Source of the DNA: Desulfonema magnum
GTDB taxonomy: Bacteria; Desulfobacterota; Desulfobacteria; Desulfobacterales; 4be13
Assembly: GCF_017377395.1 (NCBI RefSeq)
Contig: NZ_CP061800.1
Location: 2,232,001-2,296,000, forward strand
Length of the DNA: 64,000 nt
Direction of reading: 5' to 3'
Positions within the stretch are counted from its first letter, which is position 1, and every line of letters begins with the position of its first letter. Made by a program: the position numbers and the translations under genes. The notes beneath the pieces are model-generated. The model did no database searches. It worked only from the letters and a program-made list of their open reading frames with translations, and was not told the origin of the DNA. Below are positions 41,156-49,676 of this stretch, one piece after another.

Positions 41156-41329
41156 CTGATTATAACGGATTTTGGAGAGACCTGAAATATGACAGCGGAT
41201 TGGAGGATCAAACGGATATTCTGTCAGTCCGTCTCATCCTCCGATCCGTTGTCATATTGCCTGAGACCGCAAAAAAAGCGATCAGAATCAGTCATACTGA
41301 CCGGCCTCCCCTGAATCCGTTACAATCAG
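41156..41329. mobile_element. CTGATTATAACGG TIR element, copy D (174 bp)
   Basis: Ends CTGATTATAACGGATTTTGG and CCCCTGAATCCGTTACAATCAG. The interior is similar to copy A (ATGACAGCGGATTGGAGGAT...). No flanking duplication (TCAATATT against AAACTTGA), so it is older or rearranged. Confidence 0.85.
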
Positions 41330-41377
41330 AAACTTGATTATCGAGTATCAGTAGATCGAAAACTTTTCGGGATAAAA

Positions 41378-41445
41378 GGAGTGCAAAAATGAAGCGAACG
41401 CGGAATTTTTGCAAAAATTCCGCGTTCGCTTCATTTTTGCACTCC
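41378..41445. repeat. perfect 68-bp palindrome
   Basis: Two 34-base arms with no loop: GGAGTGCAAAAATGAAGCGA onward pairs base for base with its complement ending TTTTTGCACTCC. Belongs to the GGAGTGC hairpin family. Confidence 0.95.
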
Positions 41446-41541
41446 TCGTAATTGATTTGGAAACAGTAGGTTATAAATTATTTTCGATCTACTGAGTATA
41501 TAAAAACTTTTGCTCATGAGTTACAAAAAGGAGGCAATATC

Positions 41542-42582
41542 ATGCAGTCCCCAAAAAATACTTATGTCATCACCCCGGTTATACTGAACATATTGATATG
41601 TTATCTCTTGCTTGCCCCCCTGGCCGTGTCTGCGGAACTGAAACTGGAATCAGTCTATCCCAACGCGGGTGTTCTGGACCAGAATATGACAGTGACACTC
41701 ACCGGCACCGGGTTTGATGAAAACACAAGGGTTTCCATGCTGCCGGATGTGGGAAACAGGAAAGCCATTATCGGTACTGCGGATACCTCGGGAGGTGCCC
41801 GGGGCATTGCCATAGCAGACAGCACAGCATACATCGCAGATGGAAAGAACGGATTGCAGATATTTGACATCAGGAATCCGGAAACCCCTTCTCTCATAGA
41901 ATCCGCGGACACCCCTGGAGAGGCGATTGATATTGCAGTGAGCAATGGCATGGCATATATTGCTGACGGAACTCACGGATTGCAGGTGATTGACCTGTCC
42001 GGCCCCTCGCTGATCAGTTCCCTGGATACCCCCGGATATGCCCAGGGCATCACCATAGCAGACACCACAGCATACATCGCAGACGGTGAAAAAGGCGTGC
42101 AGATCATAGATATCAGTGATCCGAAAAAACCTTCCCTGATCCGTTCTGTGGACACTCCCGGAGAAGCTTATGAAGTCGCTGTCAGAAATCAGACCGCTTA
42201 TGTGGCGGATTATTATGGCGGCATCCAGGCCATCAACCTCGATGATGGCTCGGTCAGAACTGTGAATTCCCGGATAGATAAAGCTTGCGGCATTACCATC
42301 AGCGGAGATATCGCTTATGTGACTGATCATTTTAACGGATTGTATATCATAGATATGAATGATCCCTCCTCAATCCTCGGTTCTGTTGATACAAATGCCA
42401 ATACCTATGCAGTATCTGTCGCTGATCAGAGTGTTTTTGTGGCGGACTATATGGGGGTAAAAGTGATTGACGTCAGCAATCCGTCCCATCCTGAAATCAG
42501 ATGGATGGTGAAAACCCCGGGACCTGCCCTTGACATCCGGGTCATCGGAAAGAACGCATACACTGCCAACGGGATTCCATGA
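41542..42582 (+). CDS. exported IPT/TIG and LVIVD-repeat protein
   Basis: 346 residues. The signal peptide (hydrophobic residues about 10-30) ends near VSAELK. Next is an IPT/TIG-like start (SVYPNAGVLDQNMTVTLTGT). About six LVIVD-type repeats follow, each with an AY(I/V)ADG..GLQ(I/V)(I/F)D core, a beta-propeller fold found on cell surfaces. AAGGAGG lies seven bases before ATG 41542. The frame stops at AYTANGIP, exactly where the next frame opens with a half dockerin, so this and the following gene may be one gene split by a frameshift. Its ligand is unknown. Confidence 0.82.
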   Translation: MQSPKNTYVITPVILNILICYLLLAPLAVSAELKLESVYPNAGVLDQNMTVTLTGTGFDENTRVSMLPDVGNRKAIIGTADTSGGARGIAIADSTAYIADGKNGLQIFDIRNPETPSLIESADTPGEAIDIAVSNGMAYIADGTHGLQVIDLSGPSLISSLDTPGYAQGITIADTTAYIADGEKGVQIIDISDPKKPSLIRSVDTPGEAYEVAVRNQTAYVADYYGGIQAINLDDGSVRTVNSRIDKACGITISGDIAYVTDHFNGLYIIDMNDPSSILGSVDTNANTYAVSVADQSVFVADYMGVKVIDVSNPSHPEIRWMVKTPGPALDIRVIGKNAYTANGIP

Positions 42583-43334
42583 TCAATGTCCTTGATCTGG
42601 GGATTTTTGCAGATCACTGGGGTGAAAGCTCATCACGCTCCTCCCGAAGTTCAGATTCGGACACTCCGGCAGGCTGCGCCCTGGATATGAATTATGCAAC
42701 CAGCTATTATGACGACGAAATTTCGTCAAAAGATATTGATTCGACGGTCATTGCCGAAAAAGGTGCGGAAATAGTGGCAGCCGTGGTGGCCCAGAATGTC
42801 ACTAATCTGGACACATATCAGCTACTGATCACTTTTGATCCGGACCGGATGATGTTTATTGAAGCTTATGAAGATTCGCCGGACGGGGAAGTGCAAAATT
42901 TTTTGAAAAAAAACAGCGGGGAGACCCTTGGATTTCAGGCTGTTGAACAAATTCCCGGAACAATCAATATTGCCAATGCATTGGCAGGAAGGGACACAGG
43001 TAAAGCACCTGACGGTTCCGGCATCATTGCCTTCCTGAAATTTAAAATTCTTGACAACGCTTCTAATAACTGGTTGAAGTTTCACAGTGTGAATTACCTG
43101 AATTCAGATGGTGTGGACAGGACGCCTGACAGCCTTATGGATGCGGTGGTAAATCCCATGTCATGTGATGATGATCTCGTCGGAACGGTAAGTCTGAAGG
43201 ATGCGATCCTGATCTTGCAGACTTTGACGGGCCTGGAACAAGGCACTGGCATTTCTGATATCAATGGCGATGGTATCATTGGAATTGCTGATGTGGTTTC
43301 TATTTTAAGGGCTGTGGTCTGTGAGAACATGTAA
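42579..43334 (+). CDS. cohesin-dockerin protein, possibly the 3' part of a frameshifted gene
   Basis: 251 residues. It starts inside a dockerin-like half repeat (MINVLDLGIFADHWGE). A serine-rich linker follows, then a cohesin-like domain (CALDMNY...VAAVVAQNVTNLDTYQLLITFDPDRM to about residue 185). A C-terminal dockerin has DLVGTVSLKDAILIL and DINGDGIIGIADVV. A cohesin and a dockerin in one protein allow it to bridge between partners. It overlaps the LVIVD frame by four bases and has no ribosome-binding site or signal peptide of its own, so it depends on coupling or frameshifting, or on a broken ancestral gene. The next gene down encodes a very similar cohesin start. Confidence 0.75.
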   Translation: MINVLDLGIFADHWGESSSRSSRSSDSDTPAGCALDMNYATSYYDDEISSKDIDSTVIAEKGAEIVAAVVAQNVTNLDTYQLLITFDPDRMMFIEAYEDSPDGEVQNFLKKNSGETLGFQAVEQIPGTINIANALAGRDTGKAPDGSGIIAFLKFKILDNASNNWLKFHSVNYLNSDGVDRTPDSLMDAVVNPMSCDDDLVGTVSLKDAILILQTLTGLEQGTGISDINGDGIIGIADVVSILRAVVCENM

Positions 43335-43365
43335 ACAGCCATGAGCGAAATATGAAACTCGGAGC

Positions 43366-43414
43366 AAATCACGAATCACAAATCACAAATTACAAATTAC
43401 AAATTACAAATTAC
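43366..43414. repeat. heptanucleotide repeat, seven (A/G)AAT(C/T)AC units
   Basis: AAATCAC, GAATCAC, AAATCAC and four AAATTAC units ahead of the truncated cohesin gene. Here an AAAGGA box follows before the ATG at 43436. Confidence 0.93.
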
Positions 43415-43435
43415 AAAATCATAAAGGAAAATATC

Positions 43436-43762
43436 ATGCTGTGGAACAGATTGATTTCAATCATTTTCTGTGTACTTGTTTTTGGAGCAACAACTTCTCC
43501 TGTCTGGGCAGGCCAGAACGCGTCTGCGGGGTGTGCATTGGATATGAATATTGAAACCCGTGATTATGATGCGGGAATCAGTTCCAAAGATATTGAATCT
43601 GCGATCATGGCTGAACCTGGCGATGAAATACGGGTTGCGGTGGTTGTCCAGAATGTCAGCAATCTGACCTCCTATCAGGCTGTGGTGAATTTTGATCCTG
43701 CCCGCCTGAGCTTTATTGAAGGATATGATGATGATCCGTCCGTGGGAATAAATAATTTCTGA
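43436..43762 (+). pseudogene. cohesin protein truncated by a TIR element
   Basis: 108 residues. The signal peptide MLWNRLISIIFCVLVFGATT ends near VWAGQ, followed by a cohesin-like start (CALDMNIETRDYDAG...VVVQNVSNLTSYQAVVNFDPARLSFIEGYDD) that parallels residues 25-110 of the gene just upstream. The coding sequence breaks off exactly at 43759 where TIR element copy E begins, and the stop TGA is the element's own CTGATT. No remainder of the gene lies beyond the element, so the 3' part was deleted. ATG 43436 is chosen for its AAAGGA box and signal peptide. Confidence 0.8.
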
Positions 43763-43920
43763 TTATAACGGATTCGGGGGAGGCCCGCGAATATGACATC
43801 GGATTTAAGGATTTACCGGATATTCCGGGCCGGGACATCCGTCTCATCCTCCTGTCCGCTGTCATATTGCCCGATACCGCGGAAAAAACCCCGGGCCTCC
43901 CCAAAATCCGTTATAATCAG
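43759..43920. mobile_element. CTGATTATAACGG TIR element, copy E (162 bp), disrupting a cohesin gene
   Basis: Ends CTGATTATAACGGATTCGGG and CCAAAATCCGTTATAATCAG, with the copy A/D-type interior. There is no flanking duplication: left AATAATTT, right TATATTTT, as expected if a deletion occurred on one side after insertion. Confidence 0.88.
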
Positions 43921-44212
43921 TATATTTTTAATTTGGGGAATTCTTTTTTGAGGATCGAGGATAAACAAGAATAAAAAGACCATTACCTGAATTGGCTTTA
44001 TATCATCGGCTTTATTTCCGGTCATTTGAAGCTCCGCCCCGGTCATCAGTTCGAGCCTCAAATACAGAAACAGATAAGAAGCTGACCAAGTGCTTATGCG
44101 GATGTTAGGGAACTCGAAATAAATAATATACCCGATACAAAAAACGTAGGGTGGGTGGAGCGAAGCGCAACCCACCGCACAAGGTGGGTTGCGCTTCGCT
44201 CCACCCACCCTA
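43921..44212. repeat. spacer with GGTGGGT hairpin before the IS630 element
   Basis: No gene is seen. Bases 44146-44213 form a long hairpin, GTAGGGTGGGTGGAGCGAAG... and complement, the same repeat as 8811-8842 and 60156-60230. The IS630 element starts at its final base, so the hairpin end supplied the TA target. Confidence 0.75.
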
Positions 44213-45413
44213 CTGCCTGACCGCATTAATTATGATGGGTAAAGTCGCTTCAGTTTGACTCGGGCATCTGTGTTCGTGAAACGCCATATGACTTTCGCGG
44301 ATTTCTCATTCCGCTTTTTTTCCCAGGCGGAGATTTCTCTTTTCAGGGTTTCCGTATCGCCGATGCGCCTGTCAATACATTGGCCTGACAATACTGAAAT
44401 TTCTATCTCCGCCATATTCAGCCAGCTGGCATGCTTCGGGGTATAATGAAATTCCAGCCGGCGGAGAATTCTCCGGGCTTCTCCGGGTTCGAACCGCTCA
44501 TAAAGGGAGGAGGGAGTATGAGTATTGAGGTTGTCCATAACTATTCGGATTTTTACCGCATCCGGATAAAGTTCGTCTGTTATGAGTTTCATCATATCGG
44601 CGAAATCCATCTTTGTCCGCCGCTGTGTGACTATGACACGCCGCTGTCCGGCTGCCGGTTCGAGAATTATAAAAAGGTTCGCCGTCCCGTTCCGCTCGTA
44701 CTCGTAATCATAGCGCAGAGGTTTTCCTGCCTCACGGGGCAGAGGAATTCTTGTTTCTCCGATCAGCTGACAAAGCTTCTCGTCAAAACATACGCAGGGG
44801 TATGCCGCATCATAAGGTTCCTCATAAAGATCGAGAACATCTTCCATACGGCAGACATATTCCGGTCCCACCTCCGGAATGCACCACTGCTTCTTCTGCC
44901 AGGGTTTTATGTCGTTTTTTTTAATGTTCGGAGAACTGTGTCGTCCGAAATCGATCCGACGACGCCGAGTTCGACGATCCGGTCCGCCAGAAGCTGCATC
45001 GTCCATTTGCTTCGCCCTTCCGGCGGATCGGAACACGCCTCGGCAATCAGAATCGCCTCCTGCCTGCCGTTAAGCAGGGGCTTTTTCCCCGGCCTCCGAC
45101 GTTCGTTCAGGGCATTTTCAGAGCCGCCTTCCACGAAACGTCTCCGCGTGCGTTCCGCCGTCGAGACTCCGACATGGATATTCTCCGCTATTTCCCTGTC
45201 CGTCTTTCCCTCGTCGGCCAGAAGCAATATCTGCGCCCTTTTAAGTTTTCGGGCTCCGGTTTTGCCTTTGTTCGTCAGTTCGGACAGTTCTCCTCTTTCC
45301 TCATCGCTCAGATTTATTATATATTTTTTACCCATGGTTTCCTCCTTTTTTGAATTTTTAAAAGGAGATTATCATATGAAAAGCCACCTGTCAAATTCAT
45401 TGCGGTCAGGCAC
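44213..45413 (-). mobile_element. IS630-family insertion sequence, complete (1201 bp)
   Basis: Bounded by inverted ends (C/G)TGCCTGACCGCA, 12 of 13 bases matching, each preceded by TA (44211-44212 and 45414-45415), the TA target duplication of IS630/Tc1-mariner elements. It encloses one transposase in two overlapping frames. The ends extend imperfectly as GACCGCATTAATTATGATGG at the left and GACCGCAATGAATTTGACAG at the right (read inward). Confidence 0.9.
44230..45335 (-). CDS. IS630-family transposase, two frames joined by a -1 frameshift
   Basis: The first frame (45335-44907, 142 residues) holds the helix-turn-helix region (KTDREIAENIHVGVSTAERTRRRF) and ends RTLKKTT. The second frame carries on as KKNDIKPWQKKQWCIPEV and contains the DDE catalytic triad: CFDEKL, IVMDNLNTH and NMAEIEIS. 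The frames meet at a run of eight A on the coding strand (plus-strand T 44915-44922), a classic slippery site. A -1 slip yields about 365 residues, normal for IS630. No other defect is visible, so the element may be active. Confidence 0.9.
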
Positions 45414-45426
45414 TACATTTCCTTCC

Positions 45427-45468
45427 GAGTTTCGAGTTTCAAGTTTCAAGTTTCAAGTTTCAAGTTTC
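45427..45468. repeat. heptanucleotide repeat (AAGTTTC/GAGTTTC)6
   Basis: Six 7-bp units just before TIR element copy F. The same unit in inverse sense occurs at 46627 and within the ABC gene at 26172. Confidence 0.93.
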
Positions 45469-45495
45469 AAATTTTCTTCGGATACAAGAAAAATC

Positions 45496-45672
45496 CTGAT
45501 TATAACGGAGTTAGGGGAGACCTGTGTCGGATATGACAGCGGATGGCAGGGATGAAACGGATATTATCCGTTTCATCCCTGCCATCCGCTGTCATATGCT
45601 GACGGACGGACATCCGTCCCATCCTTTTATTCGACACCATTTCCCGCCCTCCCCGAAATCCGTTATAATCAA
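45496..45672. mobile_element. CTGATTATAACGG TIR element, copy F (177 bp)
   Basis: Ends CTGATTATAACGGAGTTAGG and CCCCGAAATCCGTTATAATCA. Interior ATGACAGCGGAT...ATCCGCTGTCATATG palindrome. Flanks GAAAAATC and AAAAAATC agree at seven of eight positions, so it is probably a slightly mutated target duplication. Confidence 0.85.
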
Positions 45673-45680
45673 AAAAATCT

Positions 45681-46601
45681 CTAAATCAGTCCTGCGCGCT
45701 TCAGCCAGTCTGTTGCCACATCTTTGACGTTTTTATGCTCAATATCAACCTGATAATTGAGGTCGCTCATGGCTTCTGTATTCAGCTTTTCACCCAGTTT
45801 CTTAAAAATGTCCTCCAGTTCAGGATATTTTTCAGCAATCTCCCTTTTCAGCACCGGAGCAGGATTGTAAACCGGGAAGTATTGCCTGTCATCTTCCAGT
45901 GCGACCAGATCAAATCCTTTGATGCGTCCGTCCGTTGCAAACCCCAGTCCCACATCTATCTGACCCTCTTTAAGGGCCTTATACAGAAGACCGGATTCCA
46001 TTTTGACAATTTTGTTTTTGGGAAATTTGAATCCATATGCTCTTTGGAGATGCCGATAACCGTCCGGCCTTGCATAGAACTCCGCATTCACCCCAAACGC
46101 AATTTTATCCGGATTCGAATTCACATATTTTGCAAGATCAGAAAGGCTTTTGATCCCCAATTTTTCTGAAGCGGTACGCTGCATCATCAGGCAATAAGTG
46201 TTATTAAACGCCATGAAAGGAAGCCATGCCAGCCCGTTCTTTTCCAAGTCTTCCTGTTTTACGATCTCATAGCATTTCTGCGGATCTGTGATGGGTTTTT
46301 TGTGCTTTAAAATTGTCATCAGAGCCGTGCCAGTATATTCCATATACACATCTATCTGACGGTTTTCCAATGCTTTTCTTGCAACGGACGTTCCGCCCAG
46401 CCCGGTTTTGTCCGTACATTCAAAACCATTTTTCTCCAAAAGCACAATCATAATTTTGCCAAGAATCCGCTGCTCCGTAAACTCTTTGGACCCTATCACC
46501 AGTTTTTTAGATTCTGCAAAGCTTGCAGCAGGCGAAAGAATCATGATCGCCGCAACCGCCAAAAATACACATCCCACAATTGTTTTTGTTAATCGCTTCA
46601 T
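45681..46601 (-). CDS. osmolyte ABC transporter substrate-binding protein (OpuC/OsmF-type)
   Basis: 306 residues. The signal peptide MKRLTKTIVGCVFLAVAAIM ends near SFAES. The mature protein is a type II periplasmic binding fold of the glycine betaine/choline family, with KLVIGSKEFTEQRILGKIM and the diagnostic MEYTGTALM segment. It binds quaternary ammonium or related osmolytes in the periplasm and delivers them to the permease encoded next. AAAGGAGG lies upstream of ATG 46601; the frame reaches 46676, but that extension is heptamer repeat. The cognate ATPase gene is broken, so uptake by this system may be lost unless another ATPase substitutes. Confidence 0.88.
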   Translation of the reverse strand: MKRLTKTIVGCVFLAVAAIMILSPAASFAESKKLVIGSKEFTEQRILGKIMIVLLEKNGFECTDKTGLGGTSVARKALENRQIDVYMEYTGTALMTILKHKKPITDPQKCYEIVKQEDLEKNGLAWLPFMAFNNTYCLMMQRTASEKLGIKSLSDLAKYVNSNPDKIAFGVNAEFYARPDGYRHLQRAYGFKFPKNKIVKMESGLLYKALKEGQIDVGLGFATDGRIKGFDLVALEDDRQYFPVYNPAPVLKREIAEKYPELEDIFKKLGEKLNTEAMSDLNYQVDIEHKNVKDVATDWLKRAGLI

Positions 46602-46626
46602 CTTCCAAAACCTCCTTTGTTTGTTT

Positions 46627-46654
46627 GAAACTTGAAACTTGAAACTCGAAACTT
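46627..46654. repeat. heptanucleotide repeat (GAAACT(T/C))4
   Basis: Four 7-bp units between the permease stop and the binding-protein ribosome-binding site. Confidence 0.9.
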
Positions 46655-46672
46655 GGATAAGCCGACTCGGGT

Positions 46673-47410
46673 TCAATCATACGTTAATCCCGGACTGACT
46701 ATCCATTTTTCAATGTATCCGAAGACCCAGTTTATAAAAACGGCAAGTCCTGCTGTGGGCACTGCTCCTGCAAGCATGTAAGCCGGATCTACCATGGCGA
46801 TTCCCGTAAAAATAAGGTCTCCGAAACCGCCGCCACCCACAAGAAAAGCCAGTGCGGCTGTTCCCACATTAATGACCATGGAAGTTCGGATCCCCGTGAT
46901 AATAATGTACATGGCATTGGGAATCTCCACTTTAAAAAGGAGCTGAAGCGGTGTCATCCCCATGCCTCTCCCCGCTTCAAGCATCACCGGATCCACATTG
47001 GCAAGTCCCGCGACACTGTTCCGAATAATTGGAAGAAGCCCATAGATCACAAGGGCCAAGATGGCAGGGGTTTTGCCGATTCCCACATATGTCATGGCGA
47101 TGGCAATCACCGCCAGAGAAGGAATGGTCTGGCAGATTCCGATAAGATTCAGTATCAGATCCCGATACCGCCGCATAAACCCTCTTGTCAAAAAAATTCC
47201 CAGGGGAACACCGATACTGATGGCAATGATGCTGGAAATCCCGACCAGATAACAATGCTCCAGAAAAAGCGACCATATTTCATCAGGATTCTCCTTGGCA
47301 AAGCTAAAAAATCCCAGGCTTTCACCAAAAGCGCCTGCTGCAAAAGCAAACAAAAAGCCAATCGTCGTCCAGATACGGCCTGATGTGCTGTTTTCTTTGT
47401 TCTCGCTCAT
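46673..47410 (-). CDS. osmolyte ABC transporter permease (OpuC-type)
   Basis: 245-residue inner-membrane permease with about six transmembrane helices and the EAA loop region EAGRGMGMTPLQLLFKVEIPNAM near residue 150. CQTIPSLAVIAIAM and GIGKTPAILALVIYGLLPIIRNS are typical of OpuCB/YehW-like proteins. It overlaps the truncated ATPase gene by four bases. Downstream, the binding-protein gene is separated by a short heptamer array. Intact in sequence, but its ATPase partner in the same operon lacks most of its nucleotide-binding domain. Confidence 0.88.
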   Translation of the reverse strand: MSENKENSTSGRIWTTIGFLFAFAAGAFGESLGFFSFAKENPDEIWSLFLEHCYLVGISSIIAISIGVPLGIFLTRGFMRRYRDLILNLIGICQTIPSLAVIAIAMTYVGIGKTPAILALVIYGLLPIIRNSVAGLANVDPVMLEAGRGMGMTPLQLLFKVEIPNAMYIIITGIRTSMVINVGTAALAFLVGGGGFGDLIFTGIAMVDPAYMLAGAVPTAGLAVFINWVFGYIEKWIVSPGLTYD

Positions 47411-48039
47411 AGGATACTCCCTTTGGCGGTAATTTTGCCCCAGTGTCCTCCTTGTTCATTATAGGTTTCACCGACAACAGAAACAAGGGTTTTGCTGTTT
47501 AATACGCCAACAAGCTTTCCTTTGTCATCCACCGCGACAACGATTCCCAAGTCATAGCTCAACATTTTGCTCAACGCGTCTTTAAGATTCTGATCCGGCT
47601 TCACCGTAAGCGTCATGGGATGGACGATATCCCGGATATTGCCGCGGTGGCCCCTAAGCAGATCAACATTCACATACCCCCCGAATTTATCGTCATGATC
47701 TGCCACCAAAAGAAAATTCAGATCATTTTCAAGCATGTGTTCCAATATTTTTTCGCTCGGGTCTTCATCATGACAATGAACCGGGTTGGTCAGCATGGCA
47801 TCTCTGACTTTAAGAAGATCCAGGCGTTTGAGCGCACGGTCAGCCCCGACAAAATCTTTTACAAACTGATTTTTGGGTTGGGTCAGAAGTGTTTCCGGGG
47901 TGCTGAACTGGATCAGGCGTCCCTCGTCCAGAAGCGCAATTTTATCCCCCATCTTAATGGCCTCATGGATATCATGAGTAACAAAAACGGGTAGTGTTCT
48001 AAAACTGGACTTGAACCGATATTTCCTAAATTGATTCAA
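47407..48039 (-). pseudogene. osmolyte ABC transporter ATPase (OpuCA/ProV-type), N-terminally truncated
   Basis: The genuine sequence starts at about PVFVTHDIHEAIKMGDKI, the H-loop end of a nucleotide-binding domain. Two CBS domains follow (ADRALKRLDLLKVRDAML to SKTLVSVVGET). Walker A, the signature and Walker B, roughly the first 200 residues, are absent. The break is at 47990, the edge of an 88-bp inverted-repeat element. The codons upstream of it (MNQFRKYRFKSSFR) are the element itself. DNA beyond the element is unrelated, so the 5' part was deleted. Confidence 0.85.
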
Positions 48040-48077
48040 ATGGTTAAGATTTTTAGCTCCAGTTTTGGAACACTACC
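47990..48077. mobile_element. 88-bp inverted-repeat element at the truncated ATPase gene
   Basis: Twenty-base termini GGTAGTGTTCTAAAACTGGA and, at the other end, its complement with one mismatch. Such TAGTGTTC ends recall an insertion-sequence terminus, so it may be a MITE or the leftover of a deleted IS. No clear target duplication. Confidence 0.8.
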
Positions 48078-48104
48078 AAAAAACCTTGAACTGCCTGTGT
48101 CCGC

Positions 48105-48297
48105 GGGGCAGACCAATGCTGAGATGAATCGTCATGAGAGGCAGAGCCTCTGAATAGCCGTTACGAGGCAGGAGCCTCGTAACGAGAAAAGCCTGATCTG
48201 TCCGTAGCTATGGGGCAGACCAATGCTGAGATGAATCGCCATAAGAGGCAGAGCCTCTGAATACCCGTTACGAGGCAGGAGCCTCGTAACGAGAAAA
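48105..48297. repeat. two 86-bp direct repeats (107-bp period)
   Basis: Copies at 48105-48190 and 48212-48297 differ at a few positions. Each contains two hairpins, GAGGCAGAGCCTC and CGTTACGAGGCAGGAGCCTCGTAACG. Non-coding. Confidence 0.85.
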
Positions 48298-48692
48298 AAA
48301 TTGTTTTACAGCCGGAAGCCACTCCTTTGGAATTTATCGGTCGCATAGTGGGTGTTATGCAGAAATACCGTCAGTGATGCGGTTCAGAGCCTGCCTGTCA
48401 ACAACGTCCGTTAAAATGAGTATTTTTTTGCTTGACCAATGAAAAAAAATCTGTCATATTTTCTTCAAAAATAATCAAATCCTCTCTGTTCCTTTCGGAC
48501 AACACCTCATAAATTCTCTCCATTTTCCATGACTTTCACATTCCTGCCTGATTTAACAATCCGAATGATTCTGGCCTTGTCAATTTTATTTTTGAATTTT
48601 AAAATAAAGGTTTTTCCTTTTCTTATCTGATTTCCCTGTACTTGTTATTTAAAAAATCCAGACCATGACAAAAAATAAGGAGCGATAAAAAA
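48298..48692. other. leader region of hemB, no gene recognised
   Basis: AT-rich DNA. The reverse strand from about 48600 to 48420 reads KIDKARIIRIVKSGRNVKVMENG and, after a shift, ERIYEVLSERNREDLIIFEE, so a small decayed unrecognised gene is possible. An AAGGAG box for hemB is at 48679-48684. Confidence 0.4.
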
Positions 48693-49676
48693 ATGCTATT
48701 TCCAGATTACAGACCCAGACGTTTGCGACAAAACAAAGACTTTCGCCGTATGATACGCGAAACCGTACTTTCCGCAGATGATCTGATCCTTCCGCTGTTT
48801 GCCATTAACGGCAAAAATGTTAAAAATGCGATTCCGTCCATGCCCGGACATTACCAGTTGTCCCTGGACAATCTCGTTAAAACAGCAAAAGACGCGTATA
48901 ATCTCAATATTCCGGCCGTGATGCTGTTCGGAATTCCTGATAAAAAAGATTCTCTTGGCACCGAAGCATATGCAAAAAACGGGATTGTCCAAAGAGCAGC
49001 CAGAGAGCTGAAAAACAAAATTCCTGATCTTGTGGTGATCACGGATGTCTGCTTATGCCAATACACAGACCACGGTCATTGCGGCGTTGTGGAAGGCAAT
49101 ATCATAGAGAATGACGCCAGTCTTGATCTGCTTGCGCGGACAGCACTTTCCCATGCAAAAGCGGGCGCGGATATGGTGGCGCCTTCTGATATGATGGACG
49201 GCCGTGTGACTGAAATTCGGAATGTTCTGGATGAAAACAGTCTGAGTCATGTCCCCATTATGTCGTATGCGGCCAAATACTGTTCTGCGTATTACGGGCC
49301 GTTCCGTGAGGCAGCCCACTCCGCTCCCCAGTTCGGAGACCGCAGAACGTATCAGATGGACCCGGCAAATGCGCTGGAAGCCATTCGGGAGGTGAGCATG
49401 GATGTGGAAGAAGGGGCAGATATTATAATGGTAAAACCCGCGCTCCCGTATCTTGATGTTATCTGCCGCGTCCGCCAGGAGATTGATCTGCCGGTTGCCG
49501 CTTACAATGTCAGCGGTGAATATGCCATGATAAAGGCTGCTGAAAAAATGGGATGGATAGACGGTAAAAAGGTGATGATGGAAACCCTTACCGGAATTAA
49601 ACGGGCCGGTGCGGATATGATTCTGACGTATTTTGCGCTTGAGGCTGCAAAAGACTTGCTGAAGAAAGGTGAATAG
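48693..49676 (+). CDS. hemB: delta-aminolevulinic acid dehydratase (porphobilinogen synthase)
   Basis: 327-residue HemB. It condenses two 5-aminolevulinates to porphobilinogen in tetrapyrrole synthesis, feeding heme, siroheme and cobalamin. The N-terminus [18 protein letters not shown], the zinc-site [14 protein letters not shown] (cysteine-type, so Zn-dependent), the lysine motif [18 protein letters not shown] and the Schiff-base motif [12 protein letters not shown] are intact. AAGGAG precedes ATG 48693. It lies alone on this strand between two osmolyte transport operons. Confidence 0.96.
   Translation: MLFPDYRPRRLRQNKDFRRMIRETVLSADDLILPLFAINGKNVKNAIPSMPGHYQLSLDNLVKTAKDAYNLNIPAVMLFGIPDKKDSLGTEAYAKNGIVQRAARELKNKIPDLVVITDVCLCQYTDHGHCGVVEGNIIENDASLDLLARTALSHAKAGADMVAPSDMMDGRVTEIRNVLDENSLSHVPIMSYAAKYCSAYYGPFREAAHSAPQFGDRRTYQMDPANALEAIREVSMDVEEGADIIMVKPALPYLDVICRVRQEIDLPVAAYNVSGEYAMIKAAEKMGWIDGKKVMMETLTGIKRAGADMILTYFALEAAKDLLKKGE

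Larger units (their letters stand above)
41137..41541. repeat. 405-bp spacer packed with inverted repeats
   Basis: Contains TIR element copy D (41156-41329), then an AGATCGAAAAC...TTTTCGATCTACTGA element (41350-41498) that encloses a perfect 68-bp palindrome (41378-41445), and ends with the AAGGAGG box of the next gene at 41528-41534. Confidence 0.85.

Noticed and set aside
44431..45555. 374-codon open frame on the plus strand
   Set aside because: It is antisense to the IS630 transposase, which has clear family motifs, and runs on into heptamer repeat.
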